Source: CAZOHN01 sp964579325 (GTDB lineage Bacteria > Pseudomonadota > Alphaproteobacteria > Rhodobacterales > Rhodobacteraceae). Taken from it: a stretch of 13,320 nucleotides of DNA. How positions within the stretch are numbered: the first letter of the stretch is position 1; every line of letters begins with the position of its first letter. Shown here piece by piece: positions 7,856-13,320 of this stretch. The stretch is from NCBI GenBank assembly GCA_964579325.1, contig CAZOHN010000095.1, positions 1-13,320 on the forward strand. Reading direction: 5' to 3'. A program made the position numbers and the translations under genes. The notes under the pieces are model-generated. The model was not told where the DNA came from and did not search any database. It saw only the letters and a program-made list of their open reading frames with translations.

Positions 7856-8646
7856 CGCCGGTCGAAGTGATCCGGGGCGACGGCCCCGTGGTGCTGGGCC
7901 AGCCGCATGGCGGGACCTGGTTGCCCGGCGACGTGGCGGCGCAACTCAACGCGACCGGCCTTGCGCTGGTGGATACCGACTGGCACATCGGCGCGCTCTA
8001 TGACGGCCTCTTGCCGGGCGTCTCGGTGGTGCGTGCGACGTTCCATCGCTATGTGATTGATCCCAATCGCCCACCGGGGGGAGAAAGCCTCTATCCGGGC
8101 CAGAACACGACCGGCCTCGTGCCCGTCACCGATTTCGACGGCCGCCCGATCTGGCAGTCCCCGCCGGACGCGGCGGAAGTCGAACGCCGATGTACAGCCT
8201 TCCACGAGCCCTACCACGCGGCGCTGGCGGCCGAGCTTGACCGGATGCGCGCAATCCACGGCTTCGCGATCCTGTGGGACTGCCACTCGATCCGCTCGGA
8301 AATCCCGTTCCTGTTCGACGGACGACTGCCCGACCTCAACATCGGCACGAACGGCGGCGCGTCCTGCGCCCCGGACCTGGAAGGGATGGTCGCAGCCGCC
8401 TGCGGCGTCCCGCTGGAACGTACCCCCTTCACCGCAGTCCTCAACGGCCGCTTCAAGGGCGGCTGGACGACGCGCCACTACGGCCGGCCCACAGAAGGCC
8501 TGCACGCAATTCAGATGGAGATCGCGCAGGCGGCCTACCTCGCCGCCGAGACCCCACCGTGGAACTACGACGCCGCGAAGGCCGAGCCGCTCCGCGCGCT
8601 CCTCGCCCGCATCCTTTCCGACCTCGCCCGATGGAGGCCCGCATGA
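7852..8646 (+). CDS. hutG: N-formylglutamate deformylase (amidohydrolase) HutG
   Basis: HutG hydrolyses N-formyl-L-glutamate to glutamate and formate, the last step of the five-enzyme pathway, using the HutF product. The 264-residue length fits the N-formylglutamate amidohydrolase family and is unlike the larger arginase-type formiminoglutamases that share the name HutG. Visible motifs are GQPHGG with His19, LVDTDWHIG (40-46), the family-typical RYVIDPNRP (66-73), and WDCHSIRSE with Asp143 and His145, which probably provide metal and catalytic residues. The gene overlaps hutH upstream and hutU downstream by 4 nt each and lacks a clear ribosome binding site of its own, which points to translational coupling. 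Confidence 0.94.
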   Translation: MTPVEVIRGDGPVVLGQPHGGTWLPGDVAAQLNATGLALVDTDWHIGALYDGLLPGVSVVRATFHRYVIDPNRPPGGESLYPGQNTTGLVPVTDFDGRPIWQSPPDAAEVERRCTAFHEPYHAALAAELDRMRAIHGFAILWDCHSIRSEIPFLFDGRLPDLNIGTNGGASCAPDLEGMVAAACGVPLERTPFTAVLNGRFKGGWTTRHYGRPTEGLHAIQMEIAQAAYLAAETPPWNYDAAKAEPLRALLARILSDLARWRPA

Positions 8647-10331
8647 CCCAGAACCCCCGCCACAACCTCCGCGACGTCTATCCGCCCACCGGCACCGAGA
8701 TCAGCGCGAAAAGCTGGCTGACCGAGGCGCCGATGCGGATGCTGATGAACAACCTTCACCCCGACGTGGCCGAGAATCCGCATGAGCTGGTGGTCTACGG
8801 CGGCATAGGACGGGCGGCACGAACCTGGGAAGACTTCGACCGGATCGTGGCTACGCTCAAGACGCTCGAGGCTGACGAGACGCTGGTGGTGCAGTCGGGC
8901 CGCCCGGTCGCCGTTGTCCGCACCCATACCGATGCCCCGCGCGTGCTGATCGCTAACTCGAACCTCGTTCCGCACTGGGCGACGTGGGAACACTTCAACG
9001 AACTGGACCGCAAGGGCCTTGCCATGTACGGCCAGATGACAGCCGGAAGCTGGATCTACATCGGCACGCAAGGCATTGTGCAAGGCACCTATGAGACCTT
9101 CGCCGAGGCCGGGCGGCAGCACTATGGCGGCGACCTGAAAGGCCGCTGGATCCTGACTGCGGGCCTCGGCGGGATGGGGGGGGCGCAGCCGCTCGCCGCA
9201 GTCATGGCCGGCGCCTGCTGCCTCGCCGTCGAATGCGACGAGACGCGGATCGATTTCCGGCTCCGCACCCGCTACCTCGACGAGAAGGCCCGGACGCTCG
9301 ACGAGGCGCTGGCGCTGATCGACCGCTGGACGAAGGCGGGCGAGGCAAAGTCCGTCGGCCTCCTGGGCAACGCCGCCGACATCTTCCCCGAACTTCTCTC
9401 CCGCATGAAGGCCGGGGGTTCCCGCCCCGACATCGTCACCGACCAGACCTCGGCCCACGACCCGCTCCACGGCTACCTGCCGAAGGGCTGGTCCGTCGCC
9501 GACTGGCGCGCCAGGCAGGAGACCGATCCGAAGGCGGTCGAGGCTGCCGCGCGGGCCTCGATGCGCGCCCATGTCGAGGCCATGGTCGACTTCTGGAACG
9601 CAGGGGTTCCCACGCTCGACTACGGCAACAACATCCGCCAGGTGGCGAAGGACGAGGGGTTGGAGAACGCATTCGCCTTCCCGGGCTTCGTACCGGCCTA
9701 TATCCGCCCTCTTTTCTGCCGGGGCATCGGTCCCTTCCGCTGGTGCGCGCTCTCGGGCGACCCGGCCGACATCCACGCGACCGATGCCGCCATGAAGCGG
9801 CTCTTCCCCGAGAACGCCCACCTCCACCGCTGGCTTGATATGGCGGCCGAGCGCATCGCCTTTCAGGGCCTGCCCGCCCGCATCTGCTGGATCGGGCTTG
9901 GCGACCGGCACCGGGCCGGGCTGATGTTCAACGAGATGGTGGCCTCGGGCGAACTGAAGGCACCGATCGTGATCGGCCGCGACCATCTCGACAGCGGCTC
10001 CGTCGCGAGCCCAAACCGTGAGACCGAAGCAATGAAGGACGGCTCAGACGCGGTATCGGACTGGCCGCTGCTGAACGCGCTCGTGAACTGCGCCTCGGGG
10101 GCCACCTGGGTCAGCCTCCACCACGGCGGCGGAGTCGGCATTGGGTTCAGCCAGCACTCCGGCATGGTCGTCGTGGCCGACGGCACGCCAGAGGCCGCGC
10201 GGCGGCTGGAGCGCGTCCTGTGGAACGACCCCGCCTCGGGCGTCTGGCGCCATGCCGACGCCGGCTACGACGACGCCATCGCCTGCGCGCGGGACCATGG
10301 ACTGAGGCTTCCGGCGCTGTTCGGGGCCTGA
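8643..10331 (+). CDS. hutU: Urocanate hydratase HutU
   Basis: HutU adds water to urocanate to give 4-imidazolone-5-propionate, the second step, using tightly bound NAD+ as an electrophile. The 562-residue protein matches the family length (about 555-560). The glycine-rich TAGLGGMGGAQ segment (172-182) belongs to the NAD-binding region, and the urocanase signature FQGLPARICWIG (407-418) contains the conserved Cys415. The frame is open for 123 codons further upstream, but the family N-terminus (MTQNPRHNLRDVYPPTGTEISAK) begins at the ATG at 8643, which has GGAGG at 8633-8637, 5 bases upstream, and overlaps the hutG stop by 4 nt. It is the last gene of the rightward hut unit. Confidence 0.96.
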   Translation: MTQNPRHNLRDVYPPTGTEISAKSWLTEAPMRMLMNNLHPDVAENPHELVVYGGIGRAARTWEDFDRIVATLKTLEADETLVVQSGRPVAVVRTHTDAPRVLIANSNLVPHWATWEHFNELDRKGLAMYGQMTAGSWIYIGTQGIVQGTYETFAEAGRQHYGGDLKGRWILTAGLGGMGGAQPLAAVMAGACCLAVECDETRIDFRLRTRYLDEKARTLDEALALIDRWTKAGEAKSVGLLGNAADIFPELLSRMKAGGSRPDIVTDQTSAHDPLHGYLPKGWSVADWRARQETDPKAVEAAARASMRAHVEAMVDFWNAGVPTLDYGNNIRQVAKDEGLENAFAFPGFVPAYIRPLFCRGIGPFRWCALSGDPADIHATDAAMKRLFPENAHLHRWLDMAAERIAFQGLPARICWIGLGDRHRAGLMFNEMVASGELKAPIVIGRDHLDSGSVASPNRETEAMKDGSDAVSDWPLLNALVNCASGATWVSLHHGGGVGIGFSQHSGMVVVADGTPEAARRLERVLWNDPASGVWRHADAGYDDAIACARDHGLRLPALFGA

Positions 10332-10366
10332 TCGCCGCATTGCCACACCCGGCCCCCGGTGCTACC

Positions 10367-10396
10367 CCCCGGATCGCCGGGGTGCGCTGCCGCACC
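10367..10396 (+). terminator. Two overlapping GC hairpins after hutU (possible terminator or attenuator)
   Basis: CCCCGG (10367-10372) pairs perfectly with CCGGGG (10377-10382) around a 4-base loop. GGTGCG (10381-10386) pairs perfectly with CGCACC (10391-10396), also around a 4-base loop. The two share bases 10381-10382, so only one can be complete at a time. No T-tract follows either stem, so this is not a canonical intrinsic terminator. The pair could mark the end of the hut unit or a leader structure for the next gene. Confidence 0.3.
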
Positions 10397-10410
10397 CGCG
10401 ATTGCCGGAC

Positions 10411-10414
10411 GGAG
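10411..10414 (+). promoter_or_regulatory. Ribosome binding site deciding the TTG start of acr3
   Basis: GGAG lies 6 bases before TTG at 10421. The protein read from that TTG begins LGLFERFLSLW (Met at the first position in vivo), matching where ACR3 proteins normally begin. An in-frame GTG at 10382 would add 13 residues unlike the family. Confidence 0.6.
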
Positions 10415-10420
10415 CCGCGC

Positions 10421-11479
10421 TTGGGACTCTTCGAACGCTTCCTGTCGCTGTGGGTGCTGCTCTGCATCTTCGCCGGAACCGCCCTCGGCGCGGCGCTTCC
10501 GGGCCTGTTCGGCACCCTTGCGGCACTGGAATACGCCTCGGTCAACCTCGCCGTCGCAGTGTTGATCTGGGCGATGGTCTACCCGATGATGGTGGCCGTC
10601 GACTTCGCCAGCCTCAAGGATATCGGCCGCCGTCCGAAGGGTCTGATCATCACTCTAACCGTCAACTGGCTGGTCAAGCCCTTCTCGATGGCGGCGCTGG
10701 GCGTGCTGTTCTTCGAACACGTCTTCGCCGACCTCATCGCCCCCGAGACCGCGCAGGAGTACATTGCCGGTTTGATCCTTCTTGGCGCCGCGCCCTGCAC
10801 AGCAATGGTCTTCGTCTGGTCGCAACTGACCAAGGGTGACCCGGCCTATACCCTCGTCCAGGTCTCGCTCAACGACACGGTCATGGTTTTCGCCTTCGCC
10901 CCGATCGTCGCCTTTCTGCTCGGCGTCACCGACATCGCCGTCCCCTGGGAGACGCTTGTGCTCTCGGTCGTGCTCTATATCCTGCTGCCCCTCGCCGCCG
11001 GCATCGCCACCCGCACGCGCCTTTCCCGGGCAGGCGGCGCGGCCGCTGTCGAGGCGTTTCGCGAGCGCGTGAAGCCGCTCACGGTGCTGGCCCTTCTCGC
11101 GACCGTCCTCCTCCTCTTCGGGTTCCAGGGCGGGATCATCCTCGAGAACCCACTCCTCATCGCGCTGATCGCGACGCCGATCCTGATCCAATCCTACGGA
11201 ATCTTCGGGCTCGCCTACGCCTGGGCCTGGGCCTGGCGGGTGCCGCATCGCGTGGCGGCCCCCTGCGCGCTGATCGGCACATCGAACTTCTTCGAACTGG
11301 CTGTCGCCGTTGCGATCGGCCTGTTCGGTCTGCACTCGGGCGCGGCCCTTGCCACGGTGGTGGGCGTGCTGGTGGAAGTGCCGGTCATGCTGTCGCTCGT
11401 GGCCTTCGCAAACCGGACCAGCCACCGGTTCCCGCAGGACGACGACGAGGCCACTCGGCAGCCTGCGGAGAATGGCTGA
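10421..11479 (+). CDS. acr3: ACR3-type arsenite efflux permease
   Basis: Read from the TTG at 10421 this is a 352-residue inner-membrane protein with about ten hydrophobic helices, the normal size of ACR3 (BART superfamily) transporters that export arsenite, and in some members antimonite. The hallmark LLGAAPCTAMVFVWSQLTKGD is present, with the conserved transport cysteine at about Cys126, and GTSNFFELAVA carries the conserved glutamate at about Glu292. Other family blocks are NWLVKPF (82-88) and LVQVSLNDTVM (145-155). No ATG start exists at the right place. No arsR, arsC or arsH lies on either side in the window: upstream is hutU (89 bp away), downstream a convergent cytochrome gene (12 bp). 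The family call is strong; the lack of ars neighbours leaves its regulation unexplained. Confidence 0.88.
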   Translation: MGLFERFLSLWVLLCIFAGTALGAALPGLFGTLAALEYASVNLAVAVLIWAMVYPMMVAVDFASLKDIGRRPKGLIITLTVNWLVKPFSMAALGVLFFEHVFADLIAPETAQEYIAGLILLGAAPCTAMVFVWSQLTKGDPAYTLVQVSLNDTVMVFAFAPIVAFLLGVTDIAVPWETLVLSVVLYILLPLAAGIATRTRLSRAGGAAAVEAFRERVKPLTVLALLATVLLLFGFQGGIILENPLLIALIATPILIQSYGIFGLAYAWAWAWRVPHRVAAPCALIGTSNFFELAVAVAIGLFGLHSGAALATVVGVLVEVPVMLSLVAFANRTSHRFPQDDDEATRQPAENG

Positions 11480-11491
11480 AGGGGATCCCGG

Positions 11492-11884
11492 TCAGTGCGC
11501 CTGGATCGACGCGAGGTAGTCGGCAAGTCCCACAAGAACTTCCGGCGTCGGCGTCAGCACCCCACCGGTCTCGACCAGCACCAACCGTCCGCCGAGCTCC
11601 GCGCCGAACTCGGGCATCGGATGTGTGGGATCACGCCTGCGGAAGTAGCCGTCGATCATCGTCATCACCGCGTTGCGGTCGAAGACCCCGCCATTGCGCG
11701 CAGCGATGCCCGTGAGATCCGAGGGTGCTCGCGCCGTGCCGGACGCCATTCCGCCTCGGCCATCGGCGCCGTGGCACCCGGCGCAGAGGTCACTATAGGC
11801 CGCGCGCCCCACCTCGACGGGCGGGGCAGAGCAGGCCGCCATGAGGCCTGCGACAGCAAGGGCAGCAAGCGCGGCTTTCATCAT
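11492..11884 (-). CDS. Monohaem c-type cytochrome, probable lipoprotein
   Basis: This 130-residue protein has an N-terminal export signal ending in LMAAC, which resembles a lipobox with lipidated Cys18. The haem motif CAGCH is at residues 34-38, and PMPEFG gives a candidate sixth haem ligand, Met90. It is therefore a small class I-like cytochrome c, probably tethered in the periplasm and carrying electrons. It is visibly paralogous to the gene just upstream: CAGCHG, DLT, GG-F, IDG, PMP-FG and DYL-SIQ recur in the same order. The start ATG (11884-11882) overlaps the upstream stop in an ATGA junction; a second ATG directly follows (11881), so the start could be one codon later. The partner oxidase or reductase is unknown. 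The lipobox has Met at -3, so lipidation is likely but not certain. Confidence 0.82.
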   Translation of the reverse strand: MMKAALAALAVAGLMAACSAPPVEVGRAAYSDLCAGCHGADGRGGMASGTARAPSDLTGIAARNGGVFDRNAVMTMIDGYFRRRDPTHPMPEFGAELGGRLVLVETGGVLTPTPEVLVGLADYLASIQAH

Positions 11885-12291
11885 GGCCCAGACTGGATGC
11901 TTTCAAGGTAGTCCACAAGGGCCAGCACGCGCTCGCTCACCATTACCGGCGTCCCGTCGGGCGCATCCGCCACCGCCGGATCGCCCTTGAACAGGTGCCC
12001 GAAGATCGGCATCGGGCCGCCGTGGGGAAGCAGTCCCGACCTCCCGTCGATGGAATGAACCACCGTCAACCACGGGAACGCGCCACCATGCCGGCGCGAG
12101 ATCTGGGTCAGATCCGGGACCGGGACGATCAGGATCTCGGTCATCGGCCCATCGCCGTCCGCCGCCTCGCCATGGCAGCCCGCGCAGGCGGCCATGAAGG
12201 TATCCTCGCCGAGGGCGAGGTCGGGCACGCGGTCCTGCGCCGCGGCGGGAAGGGTCGCGGCAAAGAGGAGGGCAGGTATGAGGGCACGCAT
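11881..12291 (-). CDS. Monohaem c-type cytochrome, soluble periplasmic
   Basis: The 136-residue protein starts with a Sec signal peptide (MRALIPALLFAATLPAAAQ, cleavage probably after Ala18). The haem-binding CAGCH is at 36-40, and PMPIFG gives candidate ligand Met94. The frame is open to 12516, but the upstream part is not cytochrome-like and overlaps another gene. Of the two nearby ATGs (12297 and 12291), the one at 12291 is chosen because AAGGA (complement of 12301-12305) is then 9 bases upstream; for the other the gap would be 3. It is the first gene of a cytochrome pair and overlaps the second by 4 nt. A near-consensus FNR box lies upstream (12353-12366), suggesting expression under low oxygen. 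The electron donor and acceptor cannot be told from the sequence. Confidence 0.82.
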   Translation of the reverse strand: MRALIPALLFAATLPAAAQDRVPDLALGEDTFMAACAGCHGEAADGDGPMTEILIVPVPDLTQISRRHGGAFPWLTVVHSIDGRSGLLPHGGPMPIFGHLFKGDPAVADAPDGTPVMVSERVLALVDYLESIQSGP

Positions 12292-12300
12292 GAGCATCGG

Positions 12301-12305
12301 TCCTT
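12301..12305 (-). promoter_or_regulatory. Ribosome binding site of the first cytochrome gene
   Basis: On the minus strand this reads AAGGA. It is 9 bases from the ATG at 12291 and only 3 bases from the ATG at 12297, so it favours the shorter protein beginning MRALIP. Confidence 0.55.
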
Positions 12306-12352
12306 GTCCGGTTCGATAATTCCACCATCGCATGTCGGAGGGCGTACCGGCC

Positions 12353-12366
12353 TTGATCGGGATCAG
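12353..12366 (-). promoter_or_regulatory. Candidate FNR/FnrL (Anr-type) binding site
   Basis: Plus-strand TTGAT-CGGG-ATCAG matches the FNR consensus TTGAT-N4-ATCAA at 9 of 10 defined positions. Its centre is about 68 bp upstream of the chosen start of the first cytochrome gene, and it overlaps the stop codon of the small membrane-protein gene. A possible -10 on the minus strand is AATTAT (complement of 12316-12321), about 41 bp centre to centre from the box, which is not the standard class II spacing. Regulation by an FNR homologue is inferred. Confidence 0.55.
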
Positions 12367-12569
12367 TTTCCCCCGCGCCGCCGTCGCCACCAGTCGGCCG
12401 GAACCACGACGAACGAAAGGGTATAGAGCGCCAGGATCGCCGGGGGTATCACGAGAAGCGGCCCGAGGTTCGACTCCGGCCAAAGAGCGATGCCGATAAT
12501 AGCCCCCAGGAACCACCCTGCCACCACACTTGCCGCGATCCGCCCCACAAAGATGGCCAGCCCCCGCAT
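12363..12569 (-). CDS. Small two-helix membrane protein of unknown function
   Basis: The 68-residue protein shows two hydrophobic segments, about residues 5-30 (with GWFLGAIIGIALW) and 35-57, joined by a short PESNLG loop, and a strongly basic C-terminus (WWRRRRGGN). By the positive-inside rule both ends should be cytoplasmic. The ATG (12569-12567) overlaps the lolD stop by one base (TGATG), which suggests translational re-initiation and that this is a real gene. I do not recognise the family. Gene position suggests it is made along with LolD; a link with lipoprotein export is possible but unproven. Its stop lies inside the candidate FNR box of the cytochrome pair. Confidence 0.62.
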   Translation of the reverse strand: MRGLAIFVGRIAASVVAGWFLGAIIGIALWPESNLGPLLVIPPAILALYTLSFVVVPADWWRRRRGGN

Positions 12570-13243
12570 CAGACCACCCGGCCCGCGTCGAGCCGCACGA
12601 TCCGGTCCATCCGGGCAGCGAGGTCGAGGTTGTGCGTCGCGATCAGCGCCGCAAGCCCGGTGTCGCGTACAAGCTGCACCAGCACGCCGAACACCTGGTC
12701 CGACGTGCCGGGATCGAGATTGCCCGTCGGCTCGTCTGCGAGCAGCAATCGCGGCGCATTGGACAGCGCCCGACAGAATGCCACCCGCTGCTGCTCGCCG
12801 CCCGAAAGCTGCGCCGGCCGATGCCCCGCGCGGGCCCCAAGACCCACCTGGGCGAGCAGGTCCCCCGCCCGCGCCTCTGCCGCACTGCGCGACACACCGT
12901 TTGCAAGCTGCGGTATCACGATGTTCTCGACCGCGGTGAACTCGGGGAGAAGGTGGTGGAACTGGTAGACGAACCCGACCTCGGCCCGGCGCGCCACCGT
13001 CCGCTCGCGGTCGGAAAGGCCCGCCATCGCCCGCCCGCCCAGCCGCACTTCGCCAGCGTCGGCCGTATCCAGAAGCCCTGCGATGTGCAGAAGCGTCGAC
13101 TTTCCCGCCCCCGAGGGCGCCACCAGCGCCACCACCTCGCCCGCTGCAACCGTTAGCGTAGCGCCCCGCAACACCGCCACTTCCGAGGGCTTGCCCCGGT
13201 TGTAGGCCTTCTCGATGCCCTCCAGCCCCAGCGCCTCGCTCAC
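12569..13243 (-). CDS. lolD: Lipoprotein-releasing ABC transporter ATP-binding protein LolD
   Basis: The 224-residue ATPase has LolD length. Walker A is APSGAGKST (42-50), in which Ala replaces the usual first Gly; the Q-loop lies in YQFHHLLPEF (93-102), a stretch typical of LolD; the ABC signature is LSGGEQQR (146-153), Walker B LLLADE (166-171), the D-loop region GNLD, and the H-loop ATHN has His204. LolD powers the inner-membrane LolCDE complex that detaches outer-membrane lipoproteins for the carrier LolA. The start is GTG (13243-13241) with GGAGG (complement of 13251-13255) 7 bases upstream. The membrane partner (LolC/E) is not in the window and probably lies upstream, to the right. MacB- or FtsE-like ATPases are alternatives, but the YQFHHLLPEF segment favours LolD. 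Confidence 0.9.
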   Translation of the reverse strand: MSEALGLEGIEKAYNRGKPSEVAVLRGATLTVAAGEVVALVAPSGAGKSTLLHIAGLLDTADAGEVRLGGRAMAGLSDRERTVARRAEVGFVYQFHHLLPEFTAVENIVIPQLANGVSRSAAEARAGDLLAQVGLGARAGHRPAQLSGGEQQRVAFCRALSNAPRLLLADEPTGNLDPGTSDQVFGVLVQLVRDTGLAALIATHNLDLAARMDRIVRLDAGRVV

Positions 13244-13270
13244 CCCCGCGCCTCCGCGATCCCAGCTTCT

Positions 13271-13320
13271 TCCGACCCCAAATATCCTCGGGGGGAGTCG
13301 CCCGGCACGGGCGACGGGGG
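13271..13320. repeat. Intergenic repeat-like element with ATATCCTCGGGG core and hairpin
   Basis: The gap right of lolD holds CCCCAAATATCCTCGGGGGG (13277-13296) followed by a perfect 8-bp inverted repeat, GTCGCCCG (13297-13304) and CGGGCGAC (13308-13315), around a 3-base loop, then a G run at the edge. I recall the AAATATCCTCGGGG motif, often next to GC-rich hairpins, as widely repeated between genes of Rhodobacterales. Only one copy is in the window, so the repeat status is from memory. The hairpin could also be a terminator-like structure for an upstream gene outside the window. Confidence 0.45.

Noticed and set aside
8274..8642. Upstream extension of the hutU frame
   Set aside because: The frame is open but out of phase with the real hutG it overlaps. 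Urocanase proteins start at the equivalent of 8643, which also has a good ribosome binding site.
6701..9986. Long minus-strand open frames (6701-7591, 7465-8505, 8565-9986) opposite hutH, hutG and hutU
   Set aside because: They lie wholly against confidently identified enzymes, show no family motifs and have compositions expected from antisense reading of GC-rich codons.
11476..11494. Inverted repeat around GGGATCCC between acr3 and the cytochrome genes as bidirectional terminator
   Set aside because: The stem is interrupted by two mismatches and there is no T-tract, so it could easily be chance in a 12-bp convergent gap.
12292..12516. N-terminal extension of the first cytochrome gene to 12516
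   Set aside because: The added residues lack cytochrome features, would bury the signal peptide and overlap the small membrane-protein gene. AAGGA favours the start at 12291.
1..13320. Mobile elements, CRISPR arrays, RNA genes or defence systems
   Set aside because: No transposase, integrase, regularly spaced repeats, tRNA-like folds or nuclease/helicase genes are visible; all larger stretches are explained by metabolic, transport and regulatory genes.

Overview
The window is high-GC DNA, densely packed with genes, and reads as chromosomal sequence of an alphaproteobacterium, most likely Rhodobacterales (Rhodobacter/Roseobacter relatives). The grounds are the protein sequences (YebC, ArgP/ArgO, HutFC/HutIHGU, a LolD of the 'YQFHHLLPEF' type) and an intergenic motif at the right end (AAATATCCTCGGGG) that I remember as common between genes in that order. 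No gap without a gene exceeds about 95 bases. I see no mobile element, CRISPR array, rRNA or tRNA.

Left part (1-2995). The C-terminal two thirds of a YebC/PmpR-type regulator runs in from the left edge. It converges on argP, a LysR-type regulator, which is divergent from argO, a LysE-family basic amino acid exporter. This is the usual ArgP/ArgO (LysG/LysE) regulator-exporter pair. An EamA-family (DMT) transporter follows argO closely.

Centre (2992-10331). A complete histidine utilisation (hut) locus is built as two divergent, tightly overlapping transcription units around a 72-bp intergenic region. Leftward are hutF (formimidoylglutamate deiminase) and hutC (GntR-family repressor). Rightward are hutI, hutH, hutG and hutU. 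Together they carry the five-enzyme route His -> urocanate -> imidazolonepropionate -> formimidoylglutamate -> N-formylglutamate -> Glu + formate (H, U, I, F, G). Every junction within each unit overlaps by 4-7 nt, which implies translational coupling. A perfect 12-bp palindrome in the divergent promoter region fits a HutC operator, so HutC probably controls both units, including its own gene. No histidine or urocanate transporter is in the window.

Right part (10332-13320). A stand-alone ACR3-type arsenite exporter with a probable TTG start follows hutU after a gap holding two overlapping GC hairpins. Converging on it is a leftward cluster: lolD (ATPase of the lipoprotein-release ABC transporter), a 68-residue two-helix membrane protein overlapping lolD by one base, and two tandem, visibly paralogous monohaem c-type cytochromes. 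One cytochrome looks like a soluble periplasmic protein and the other like a lipoprotein. A near-consensus FNR/Anr box (TTGAT-N4-ATCAG) lies just upstream of the cytochrome pair, suggesting oxygen control.

Nothing here is convincingly a wholly new system. The parts most worth following up are the FNR-box/cytochrome pair with its small membrane-protein neighbour, the architecture of the hut operator region, and the orphan ACR3 gene.
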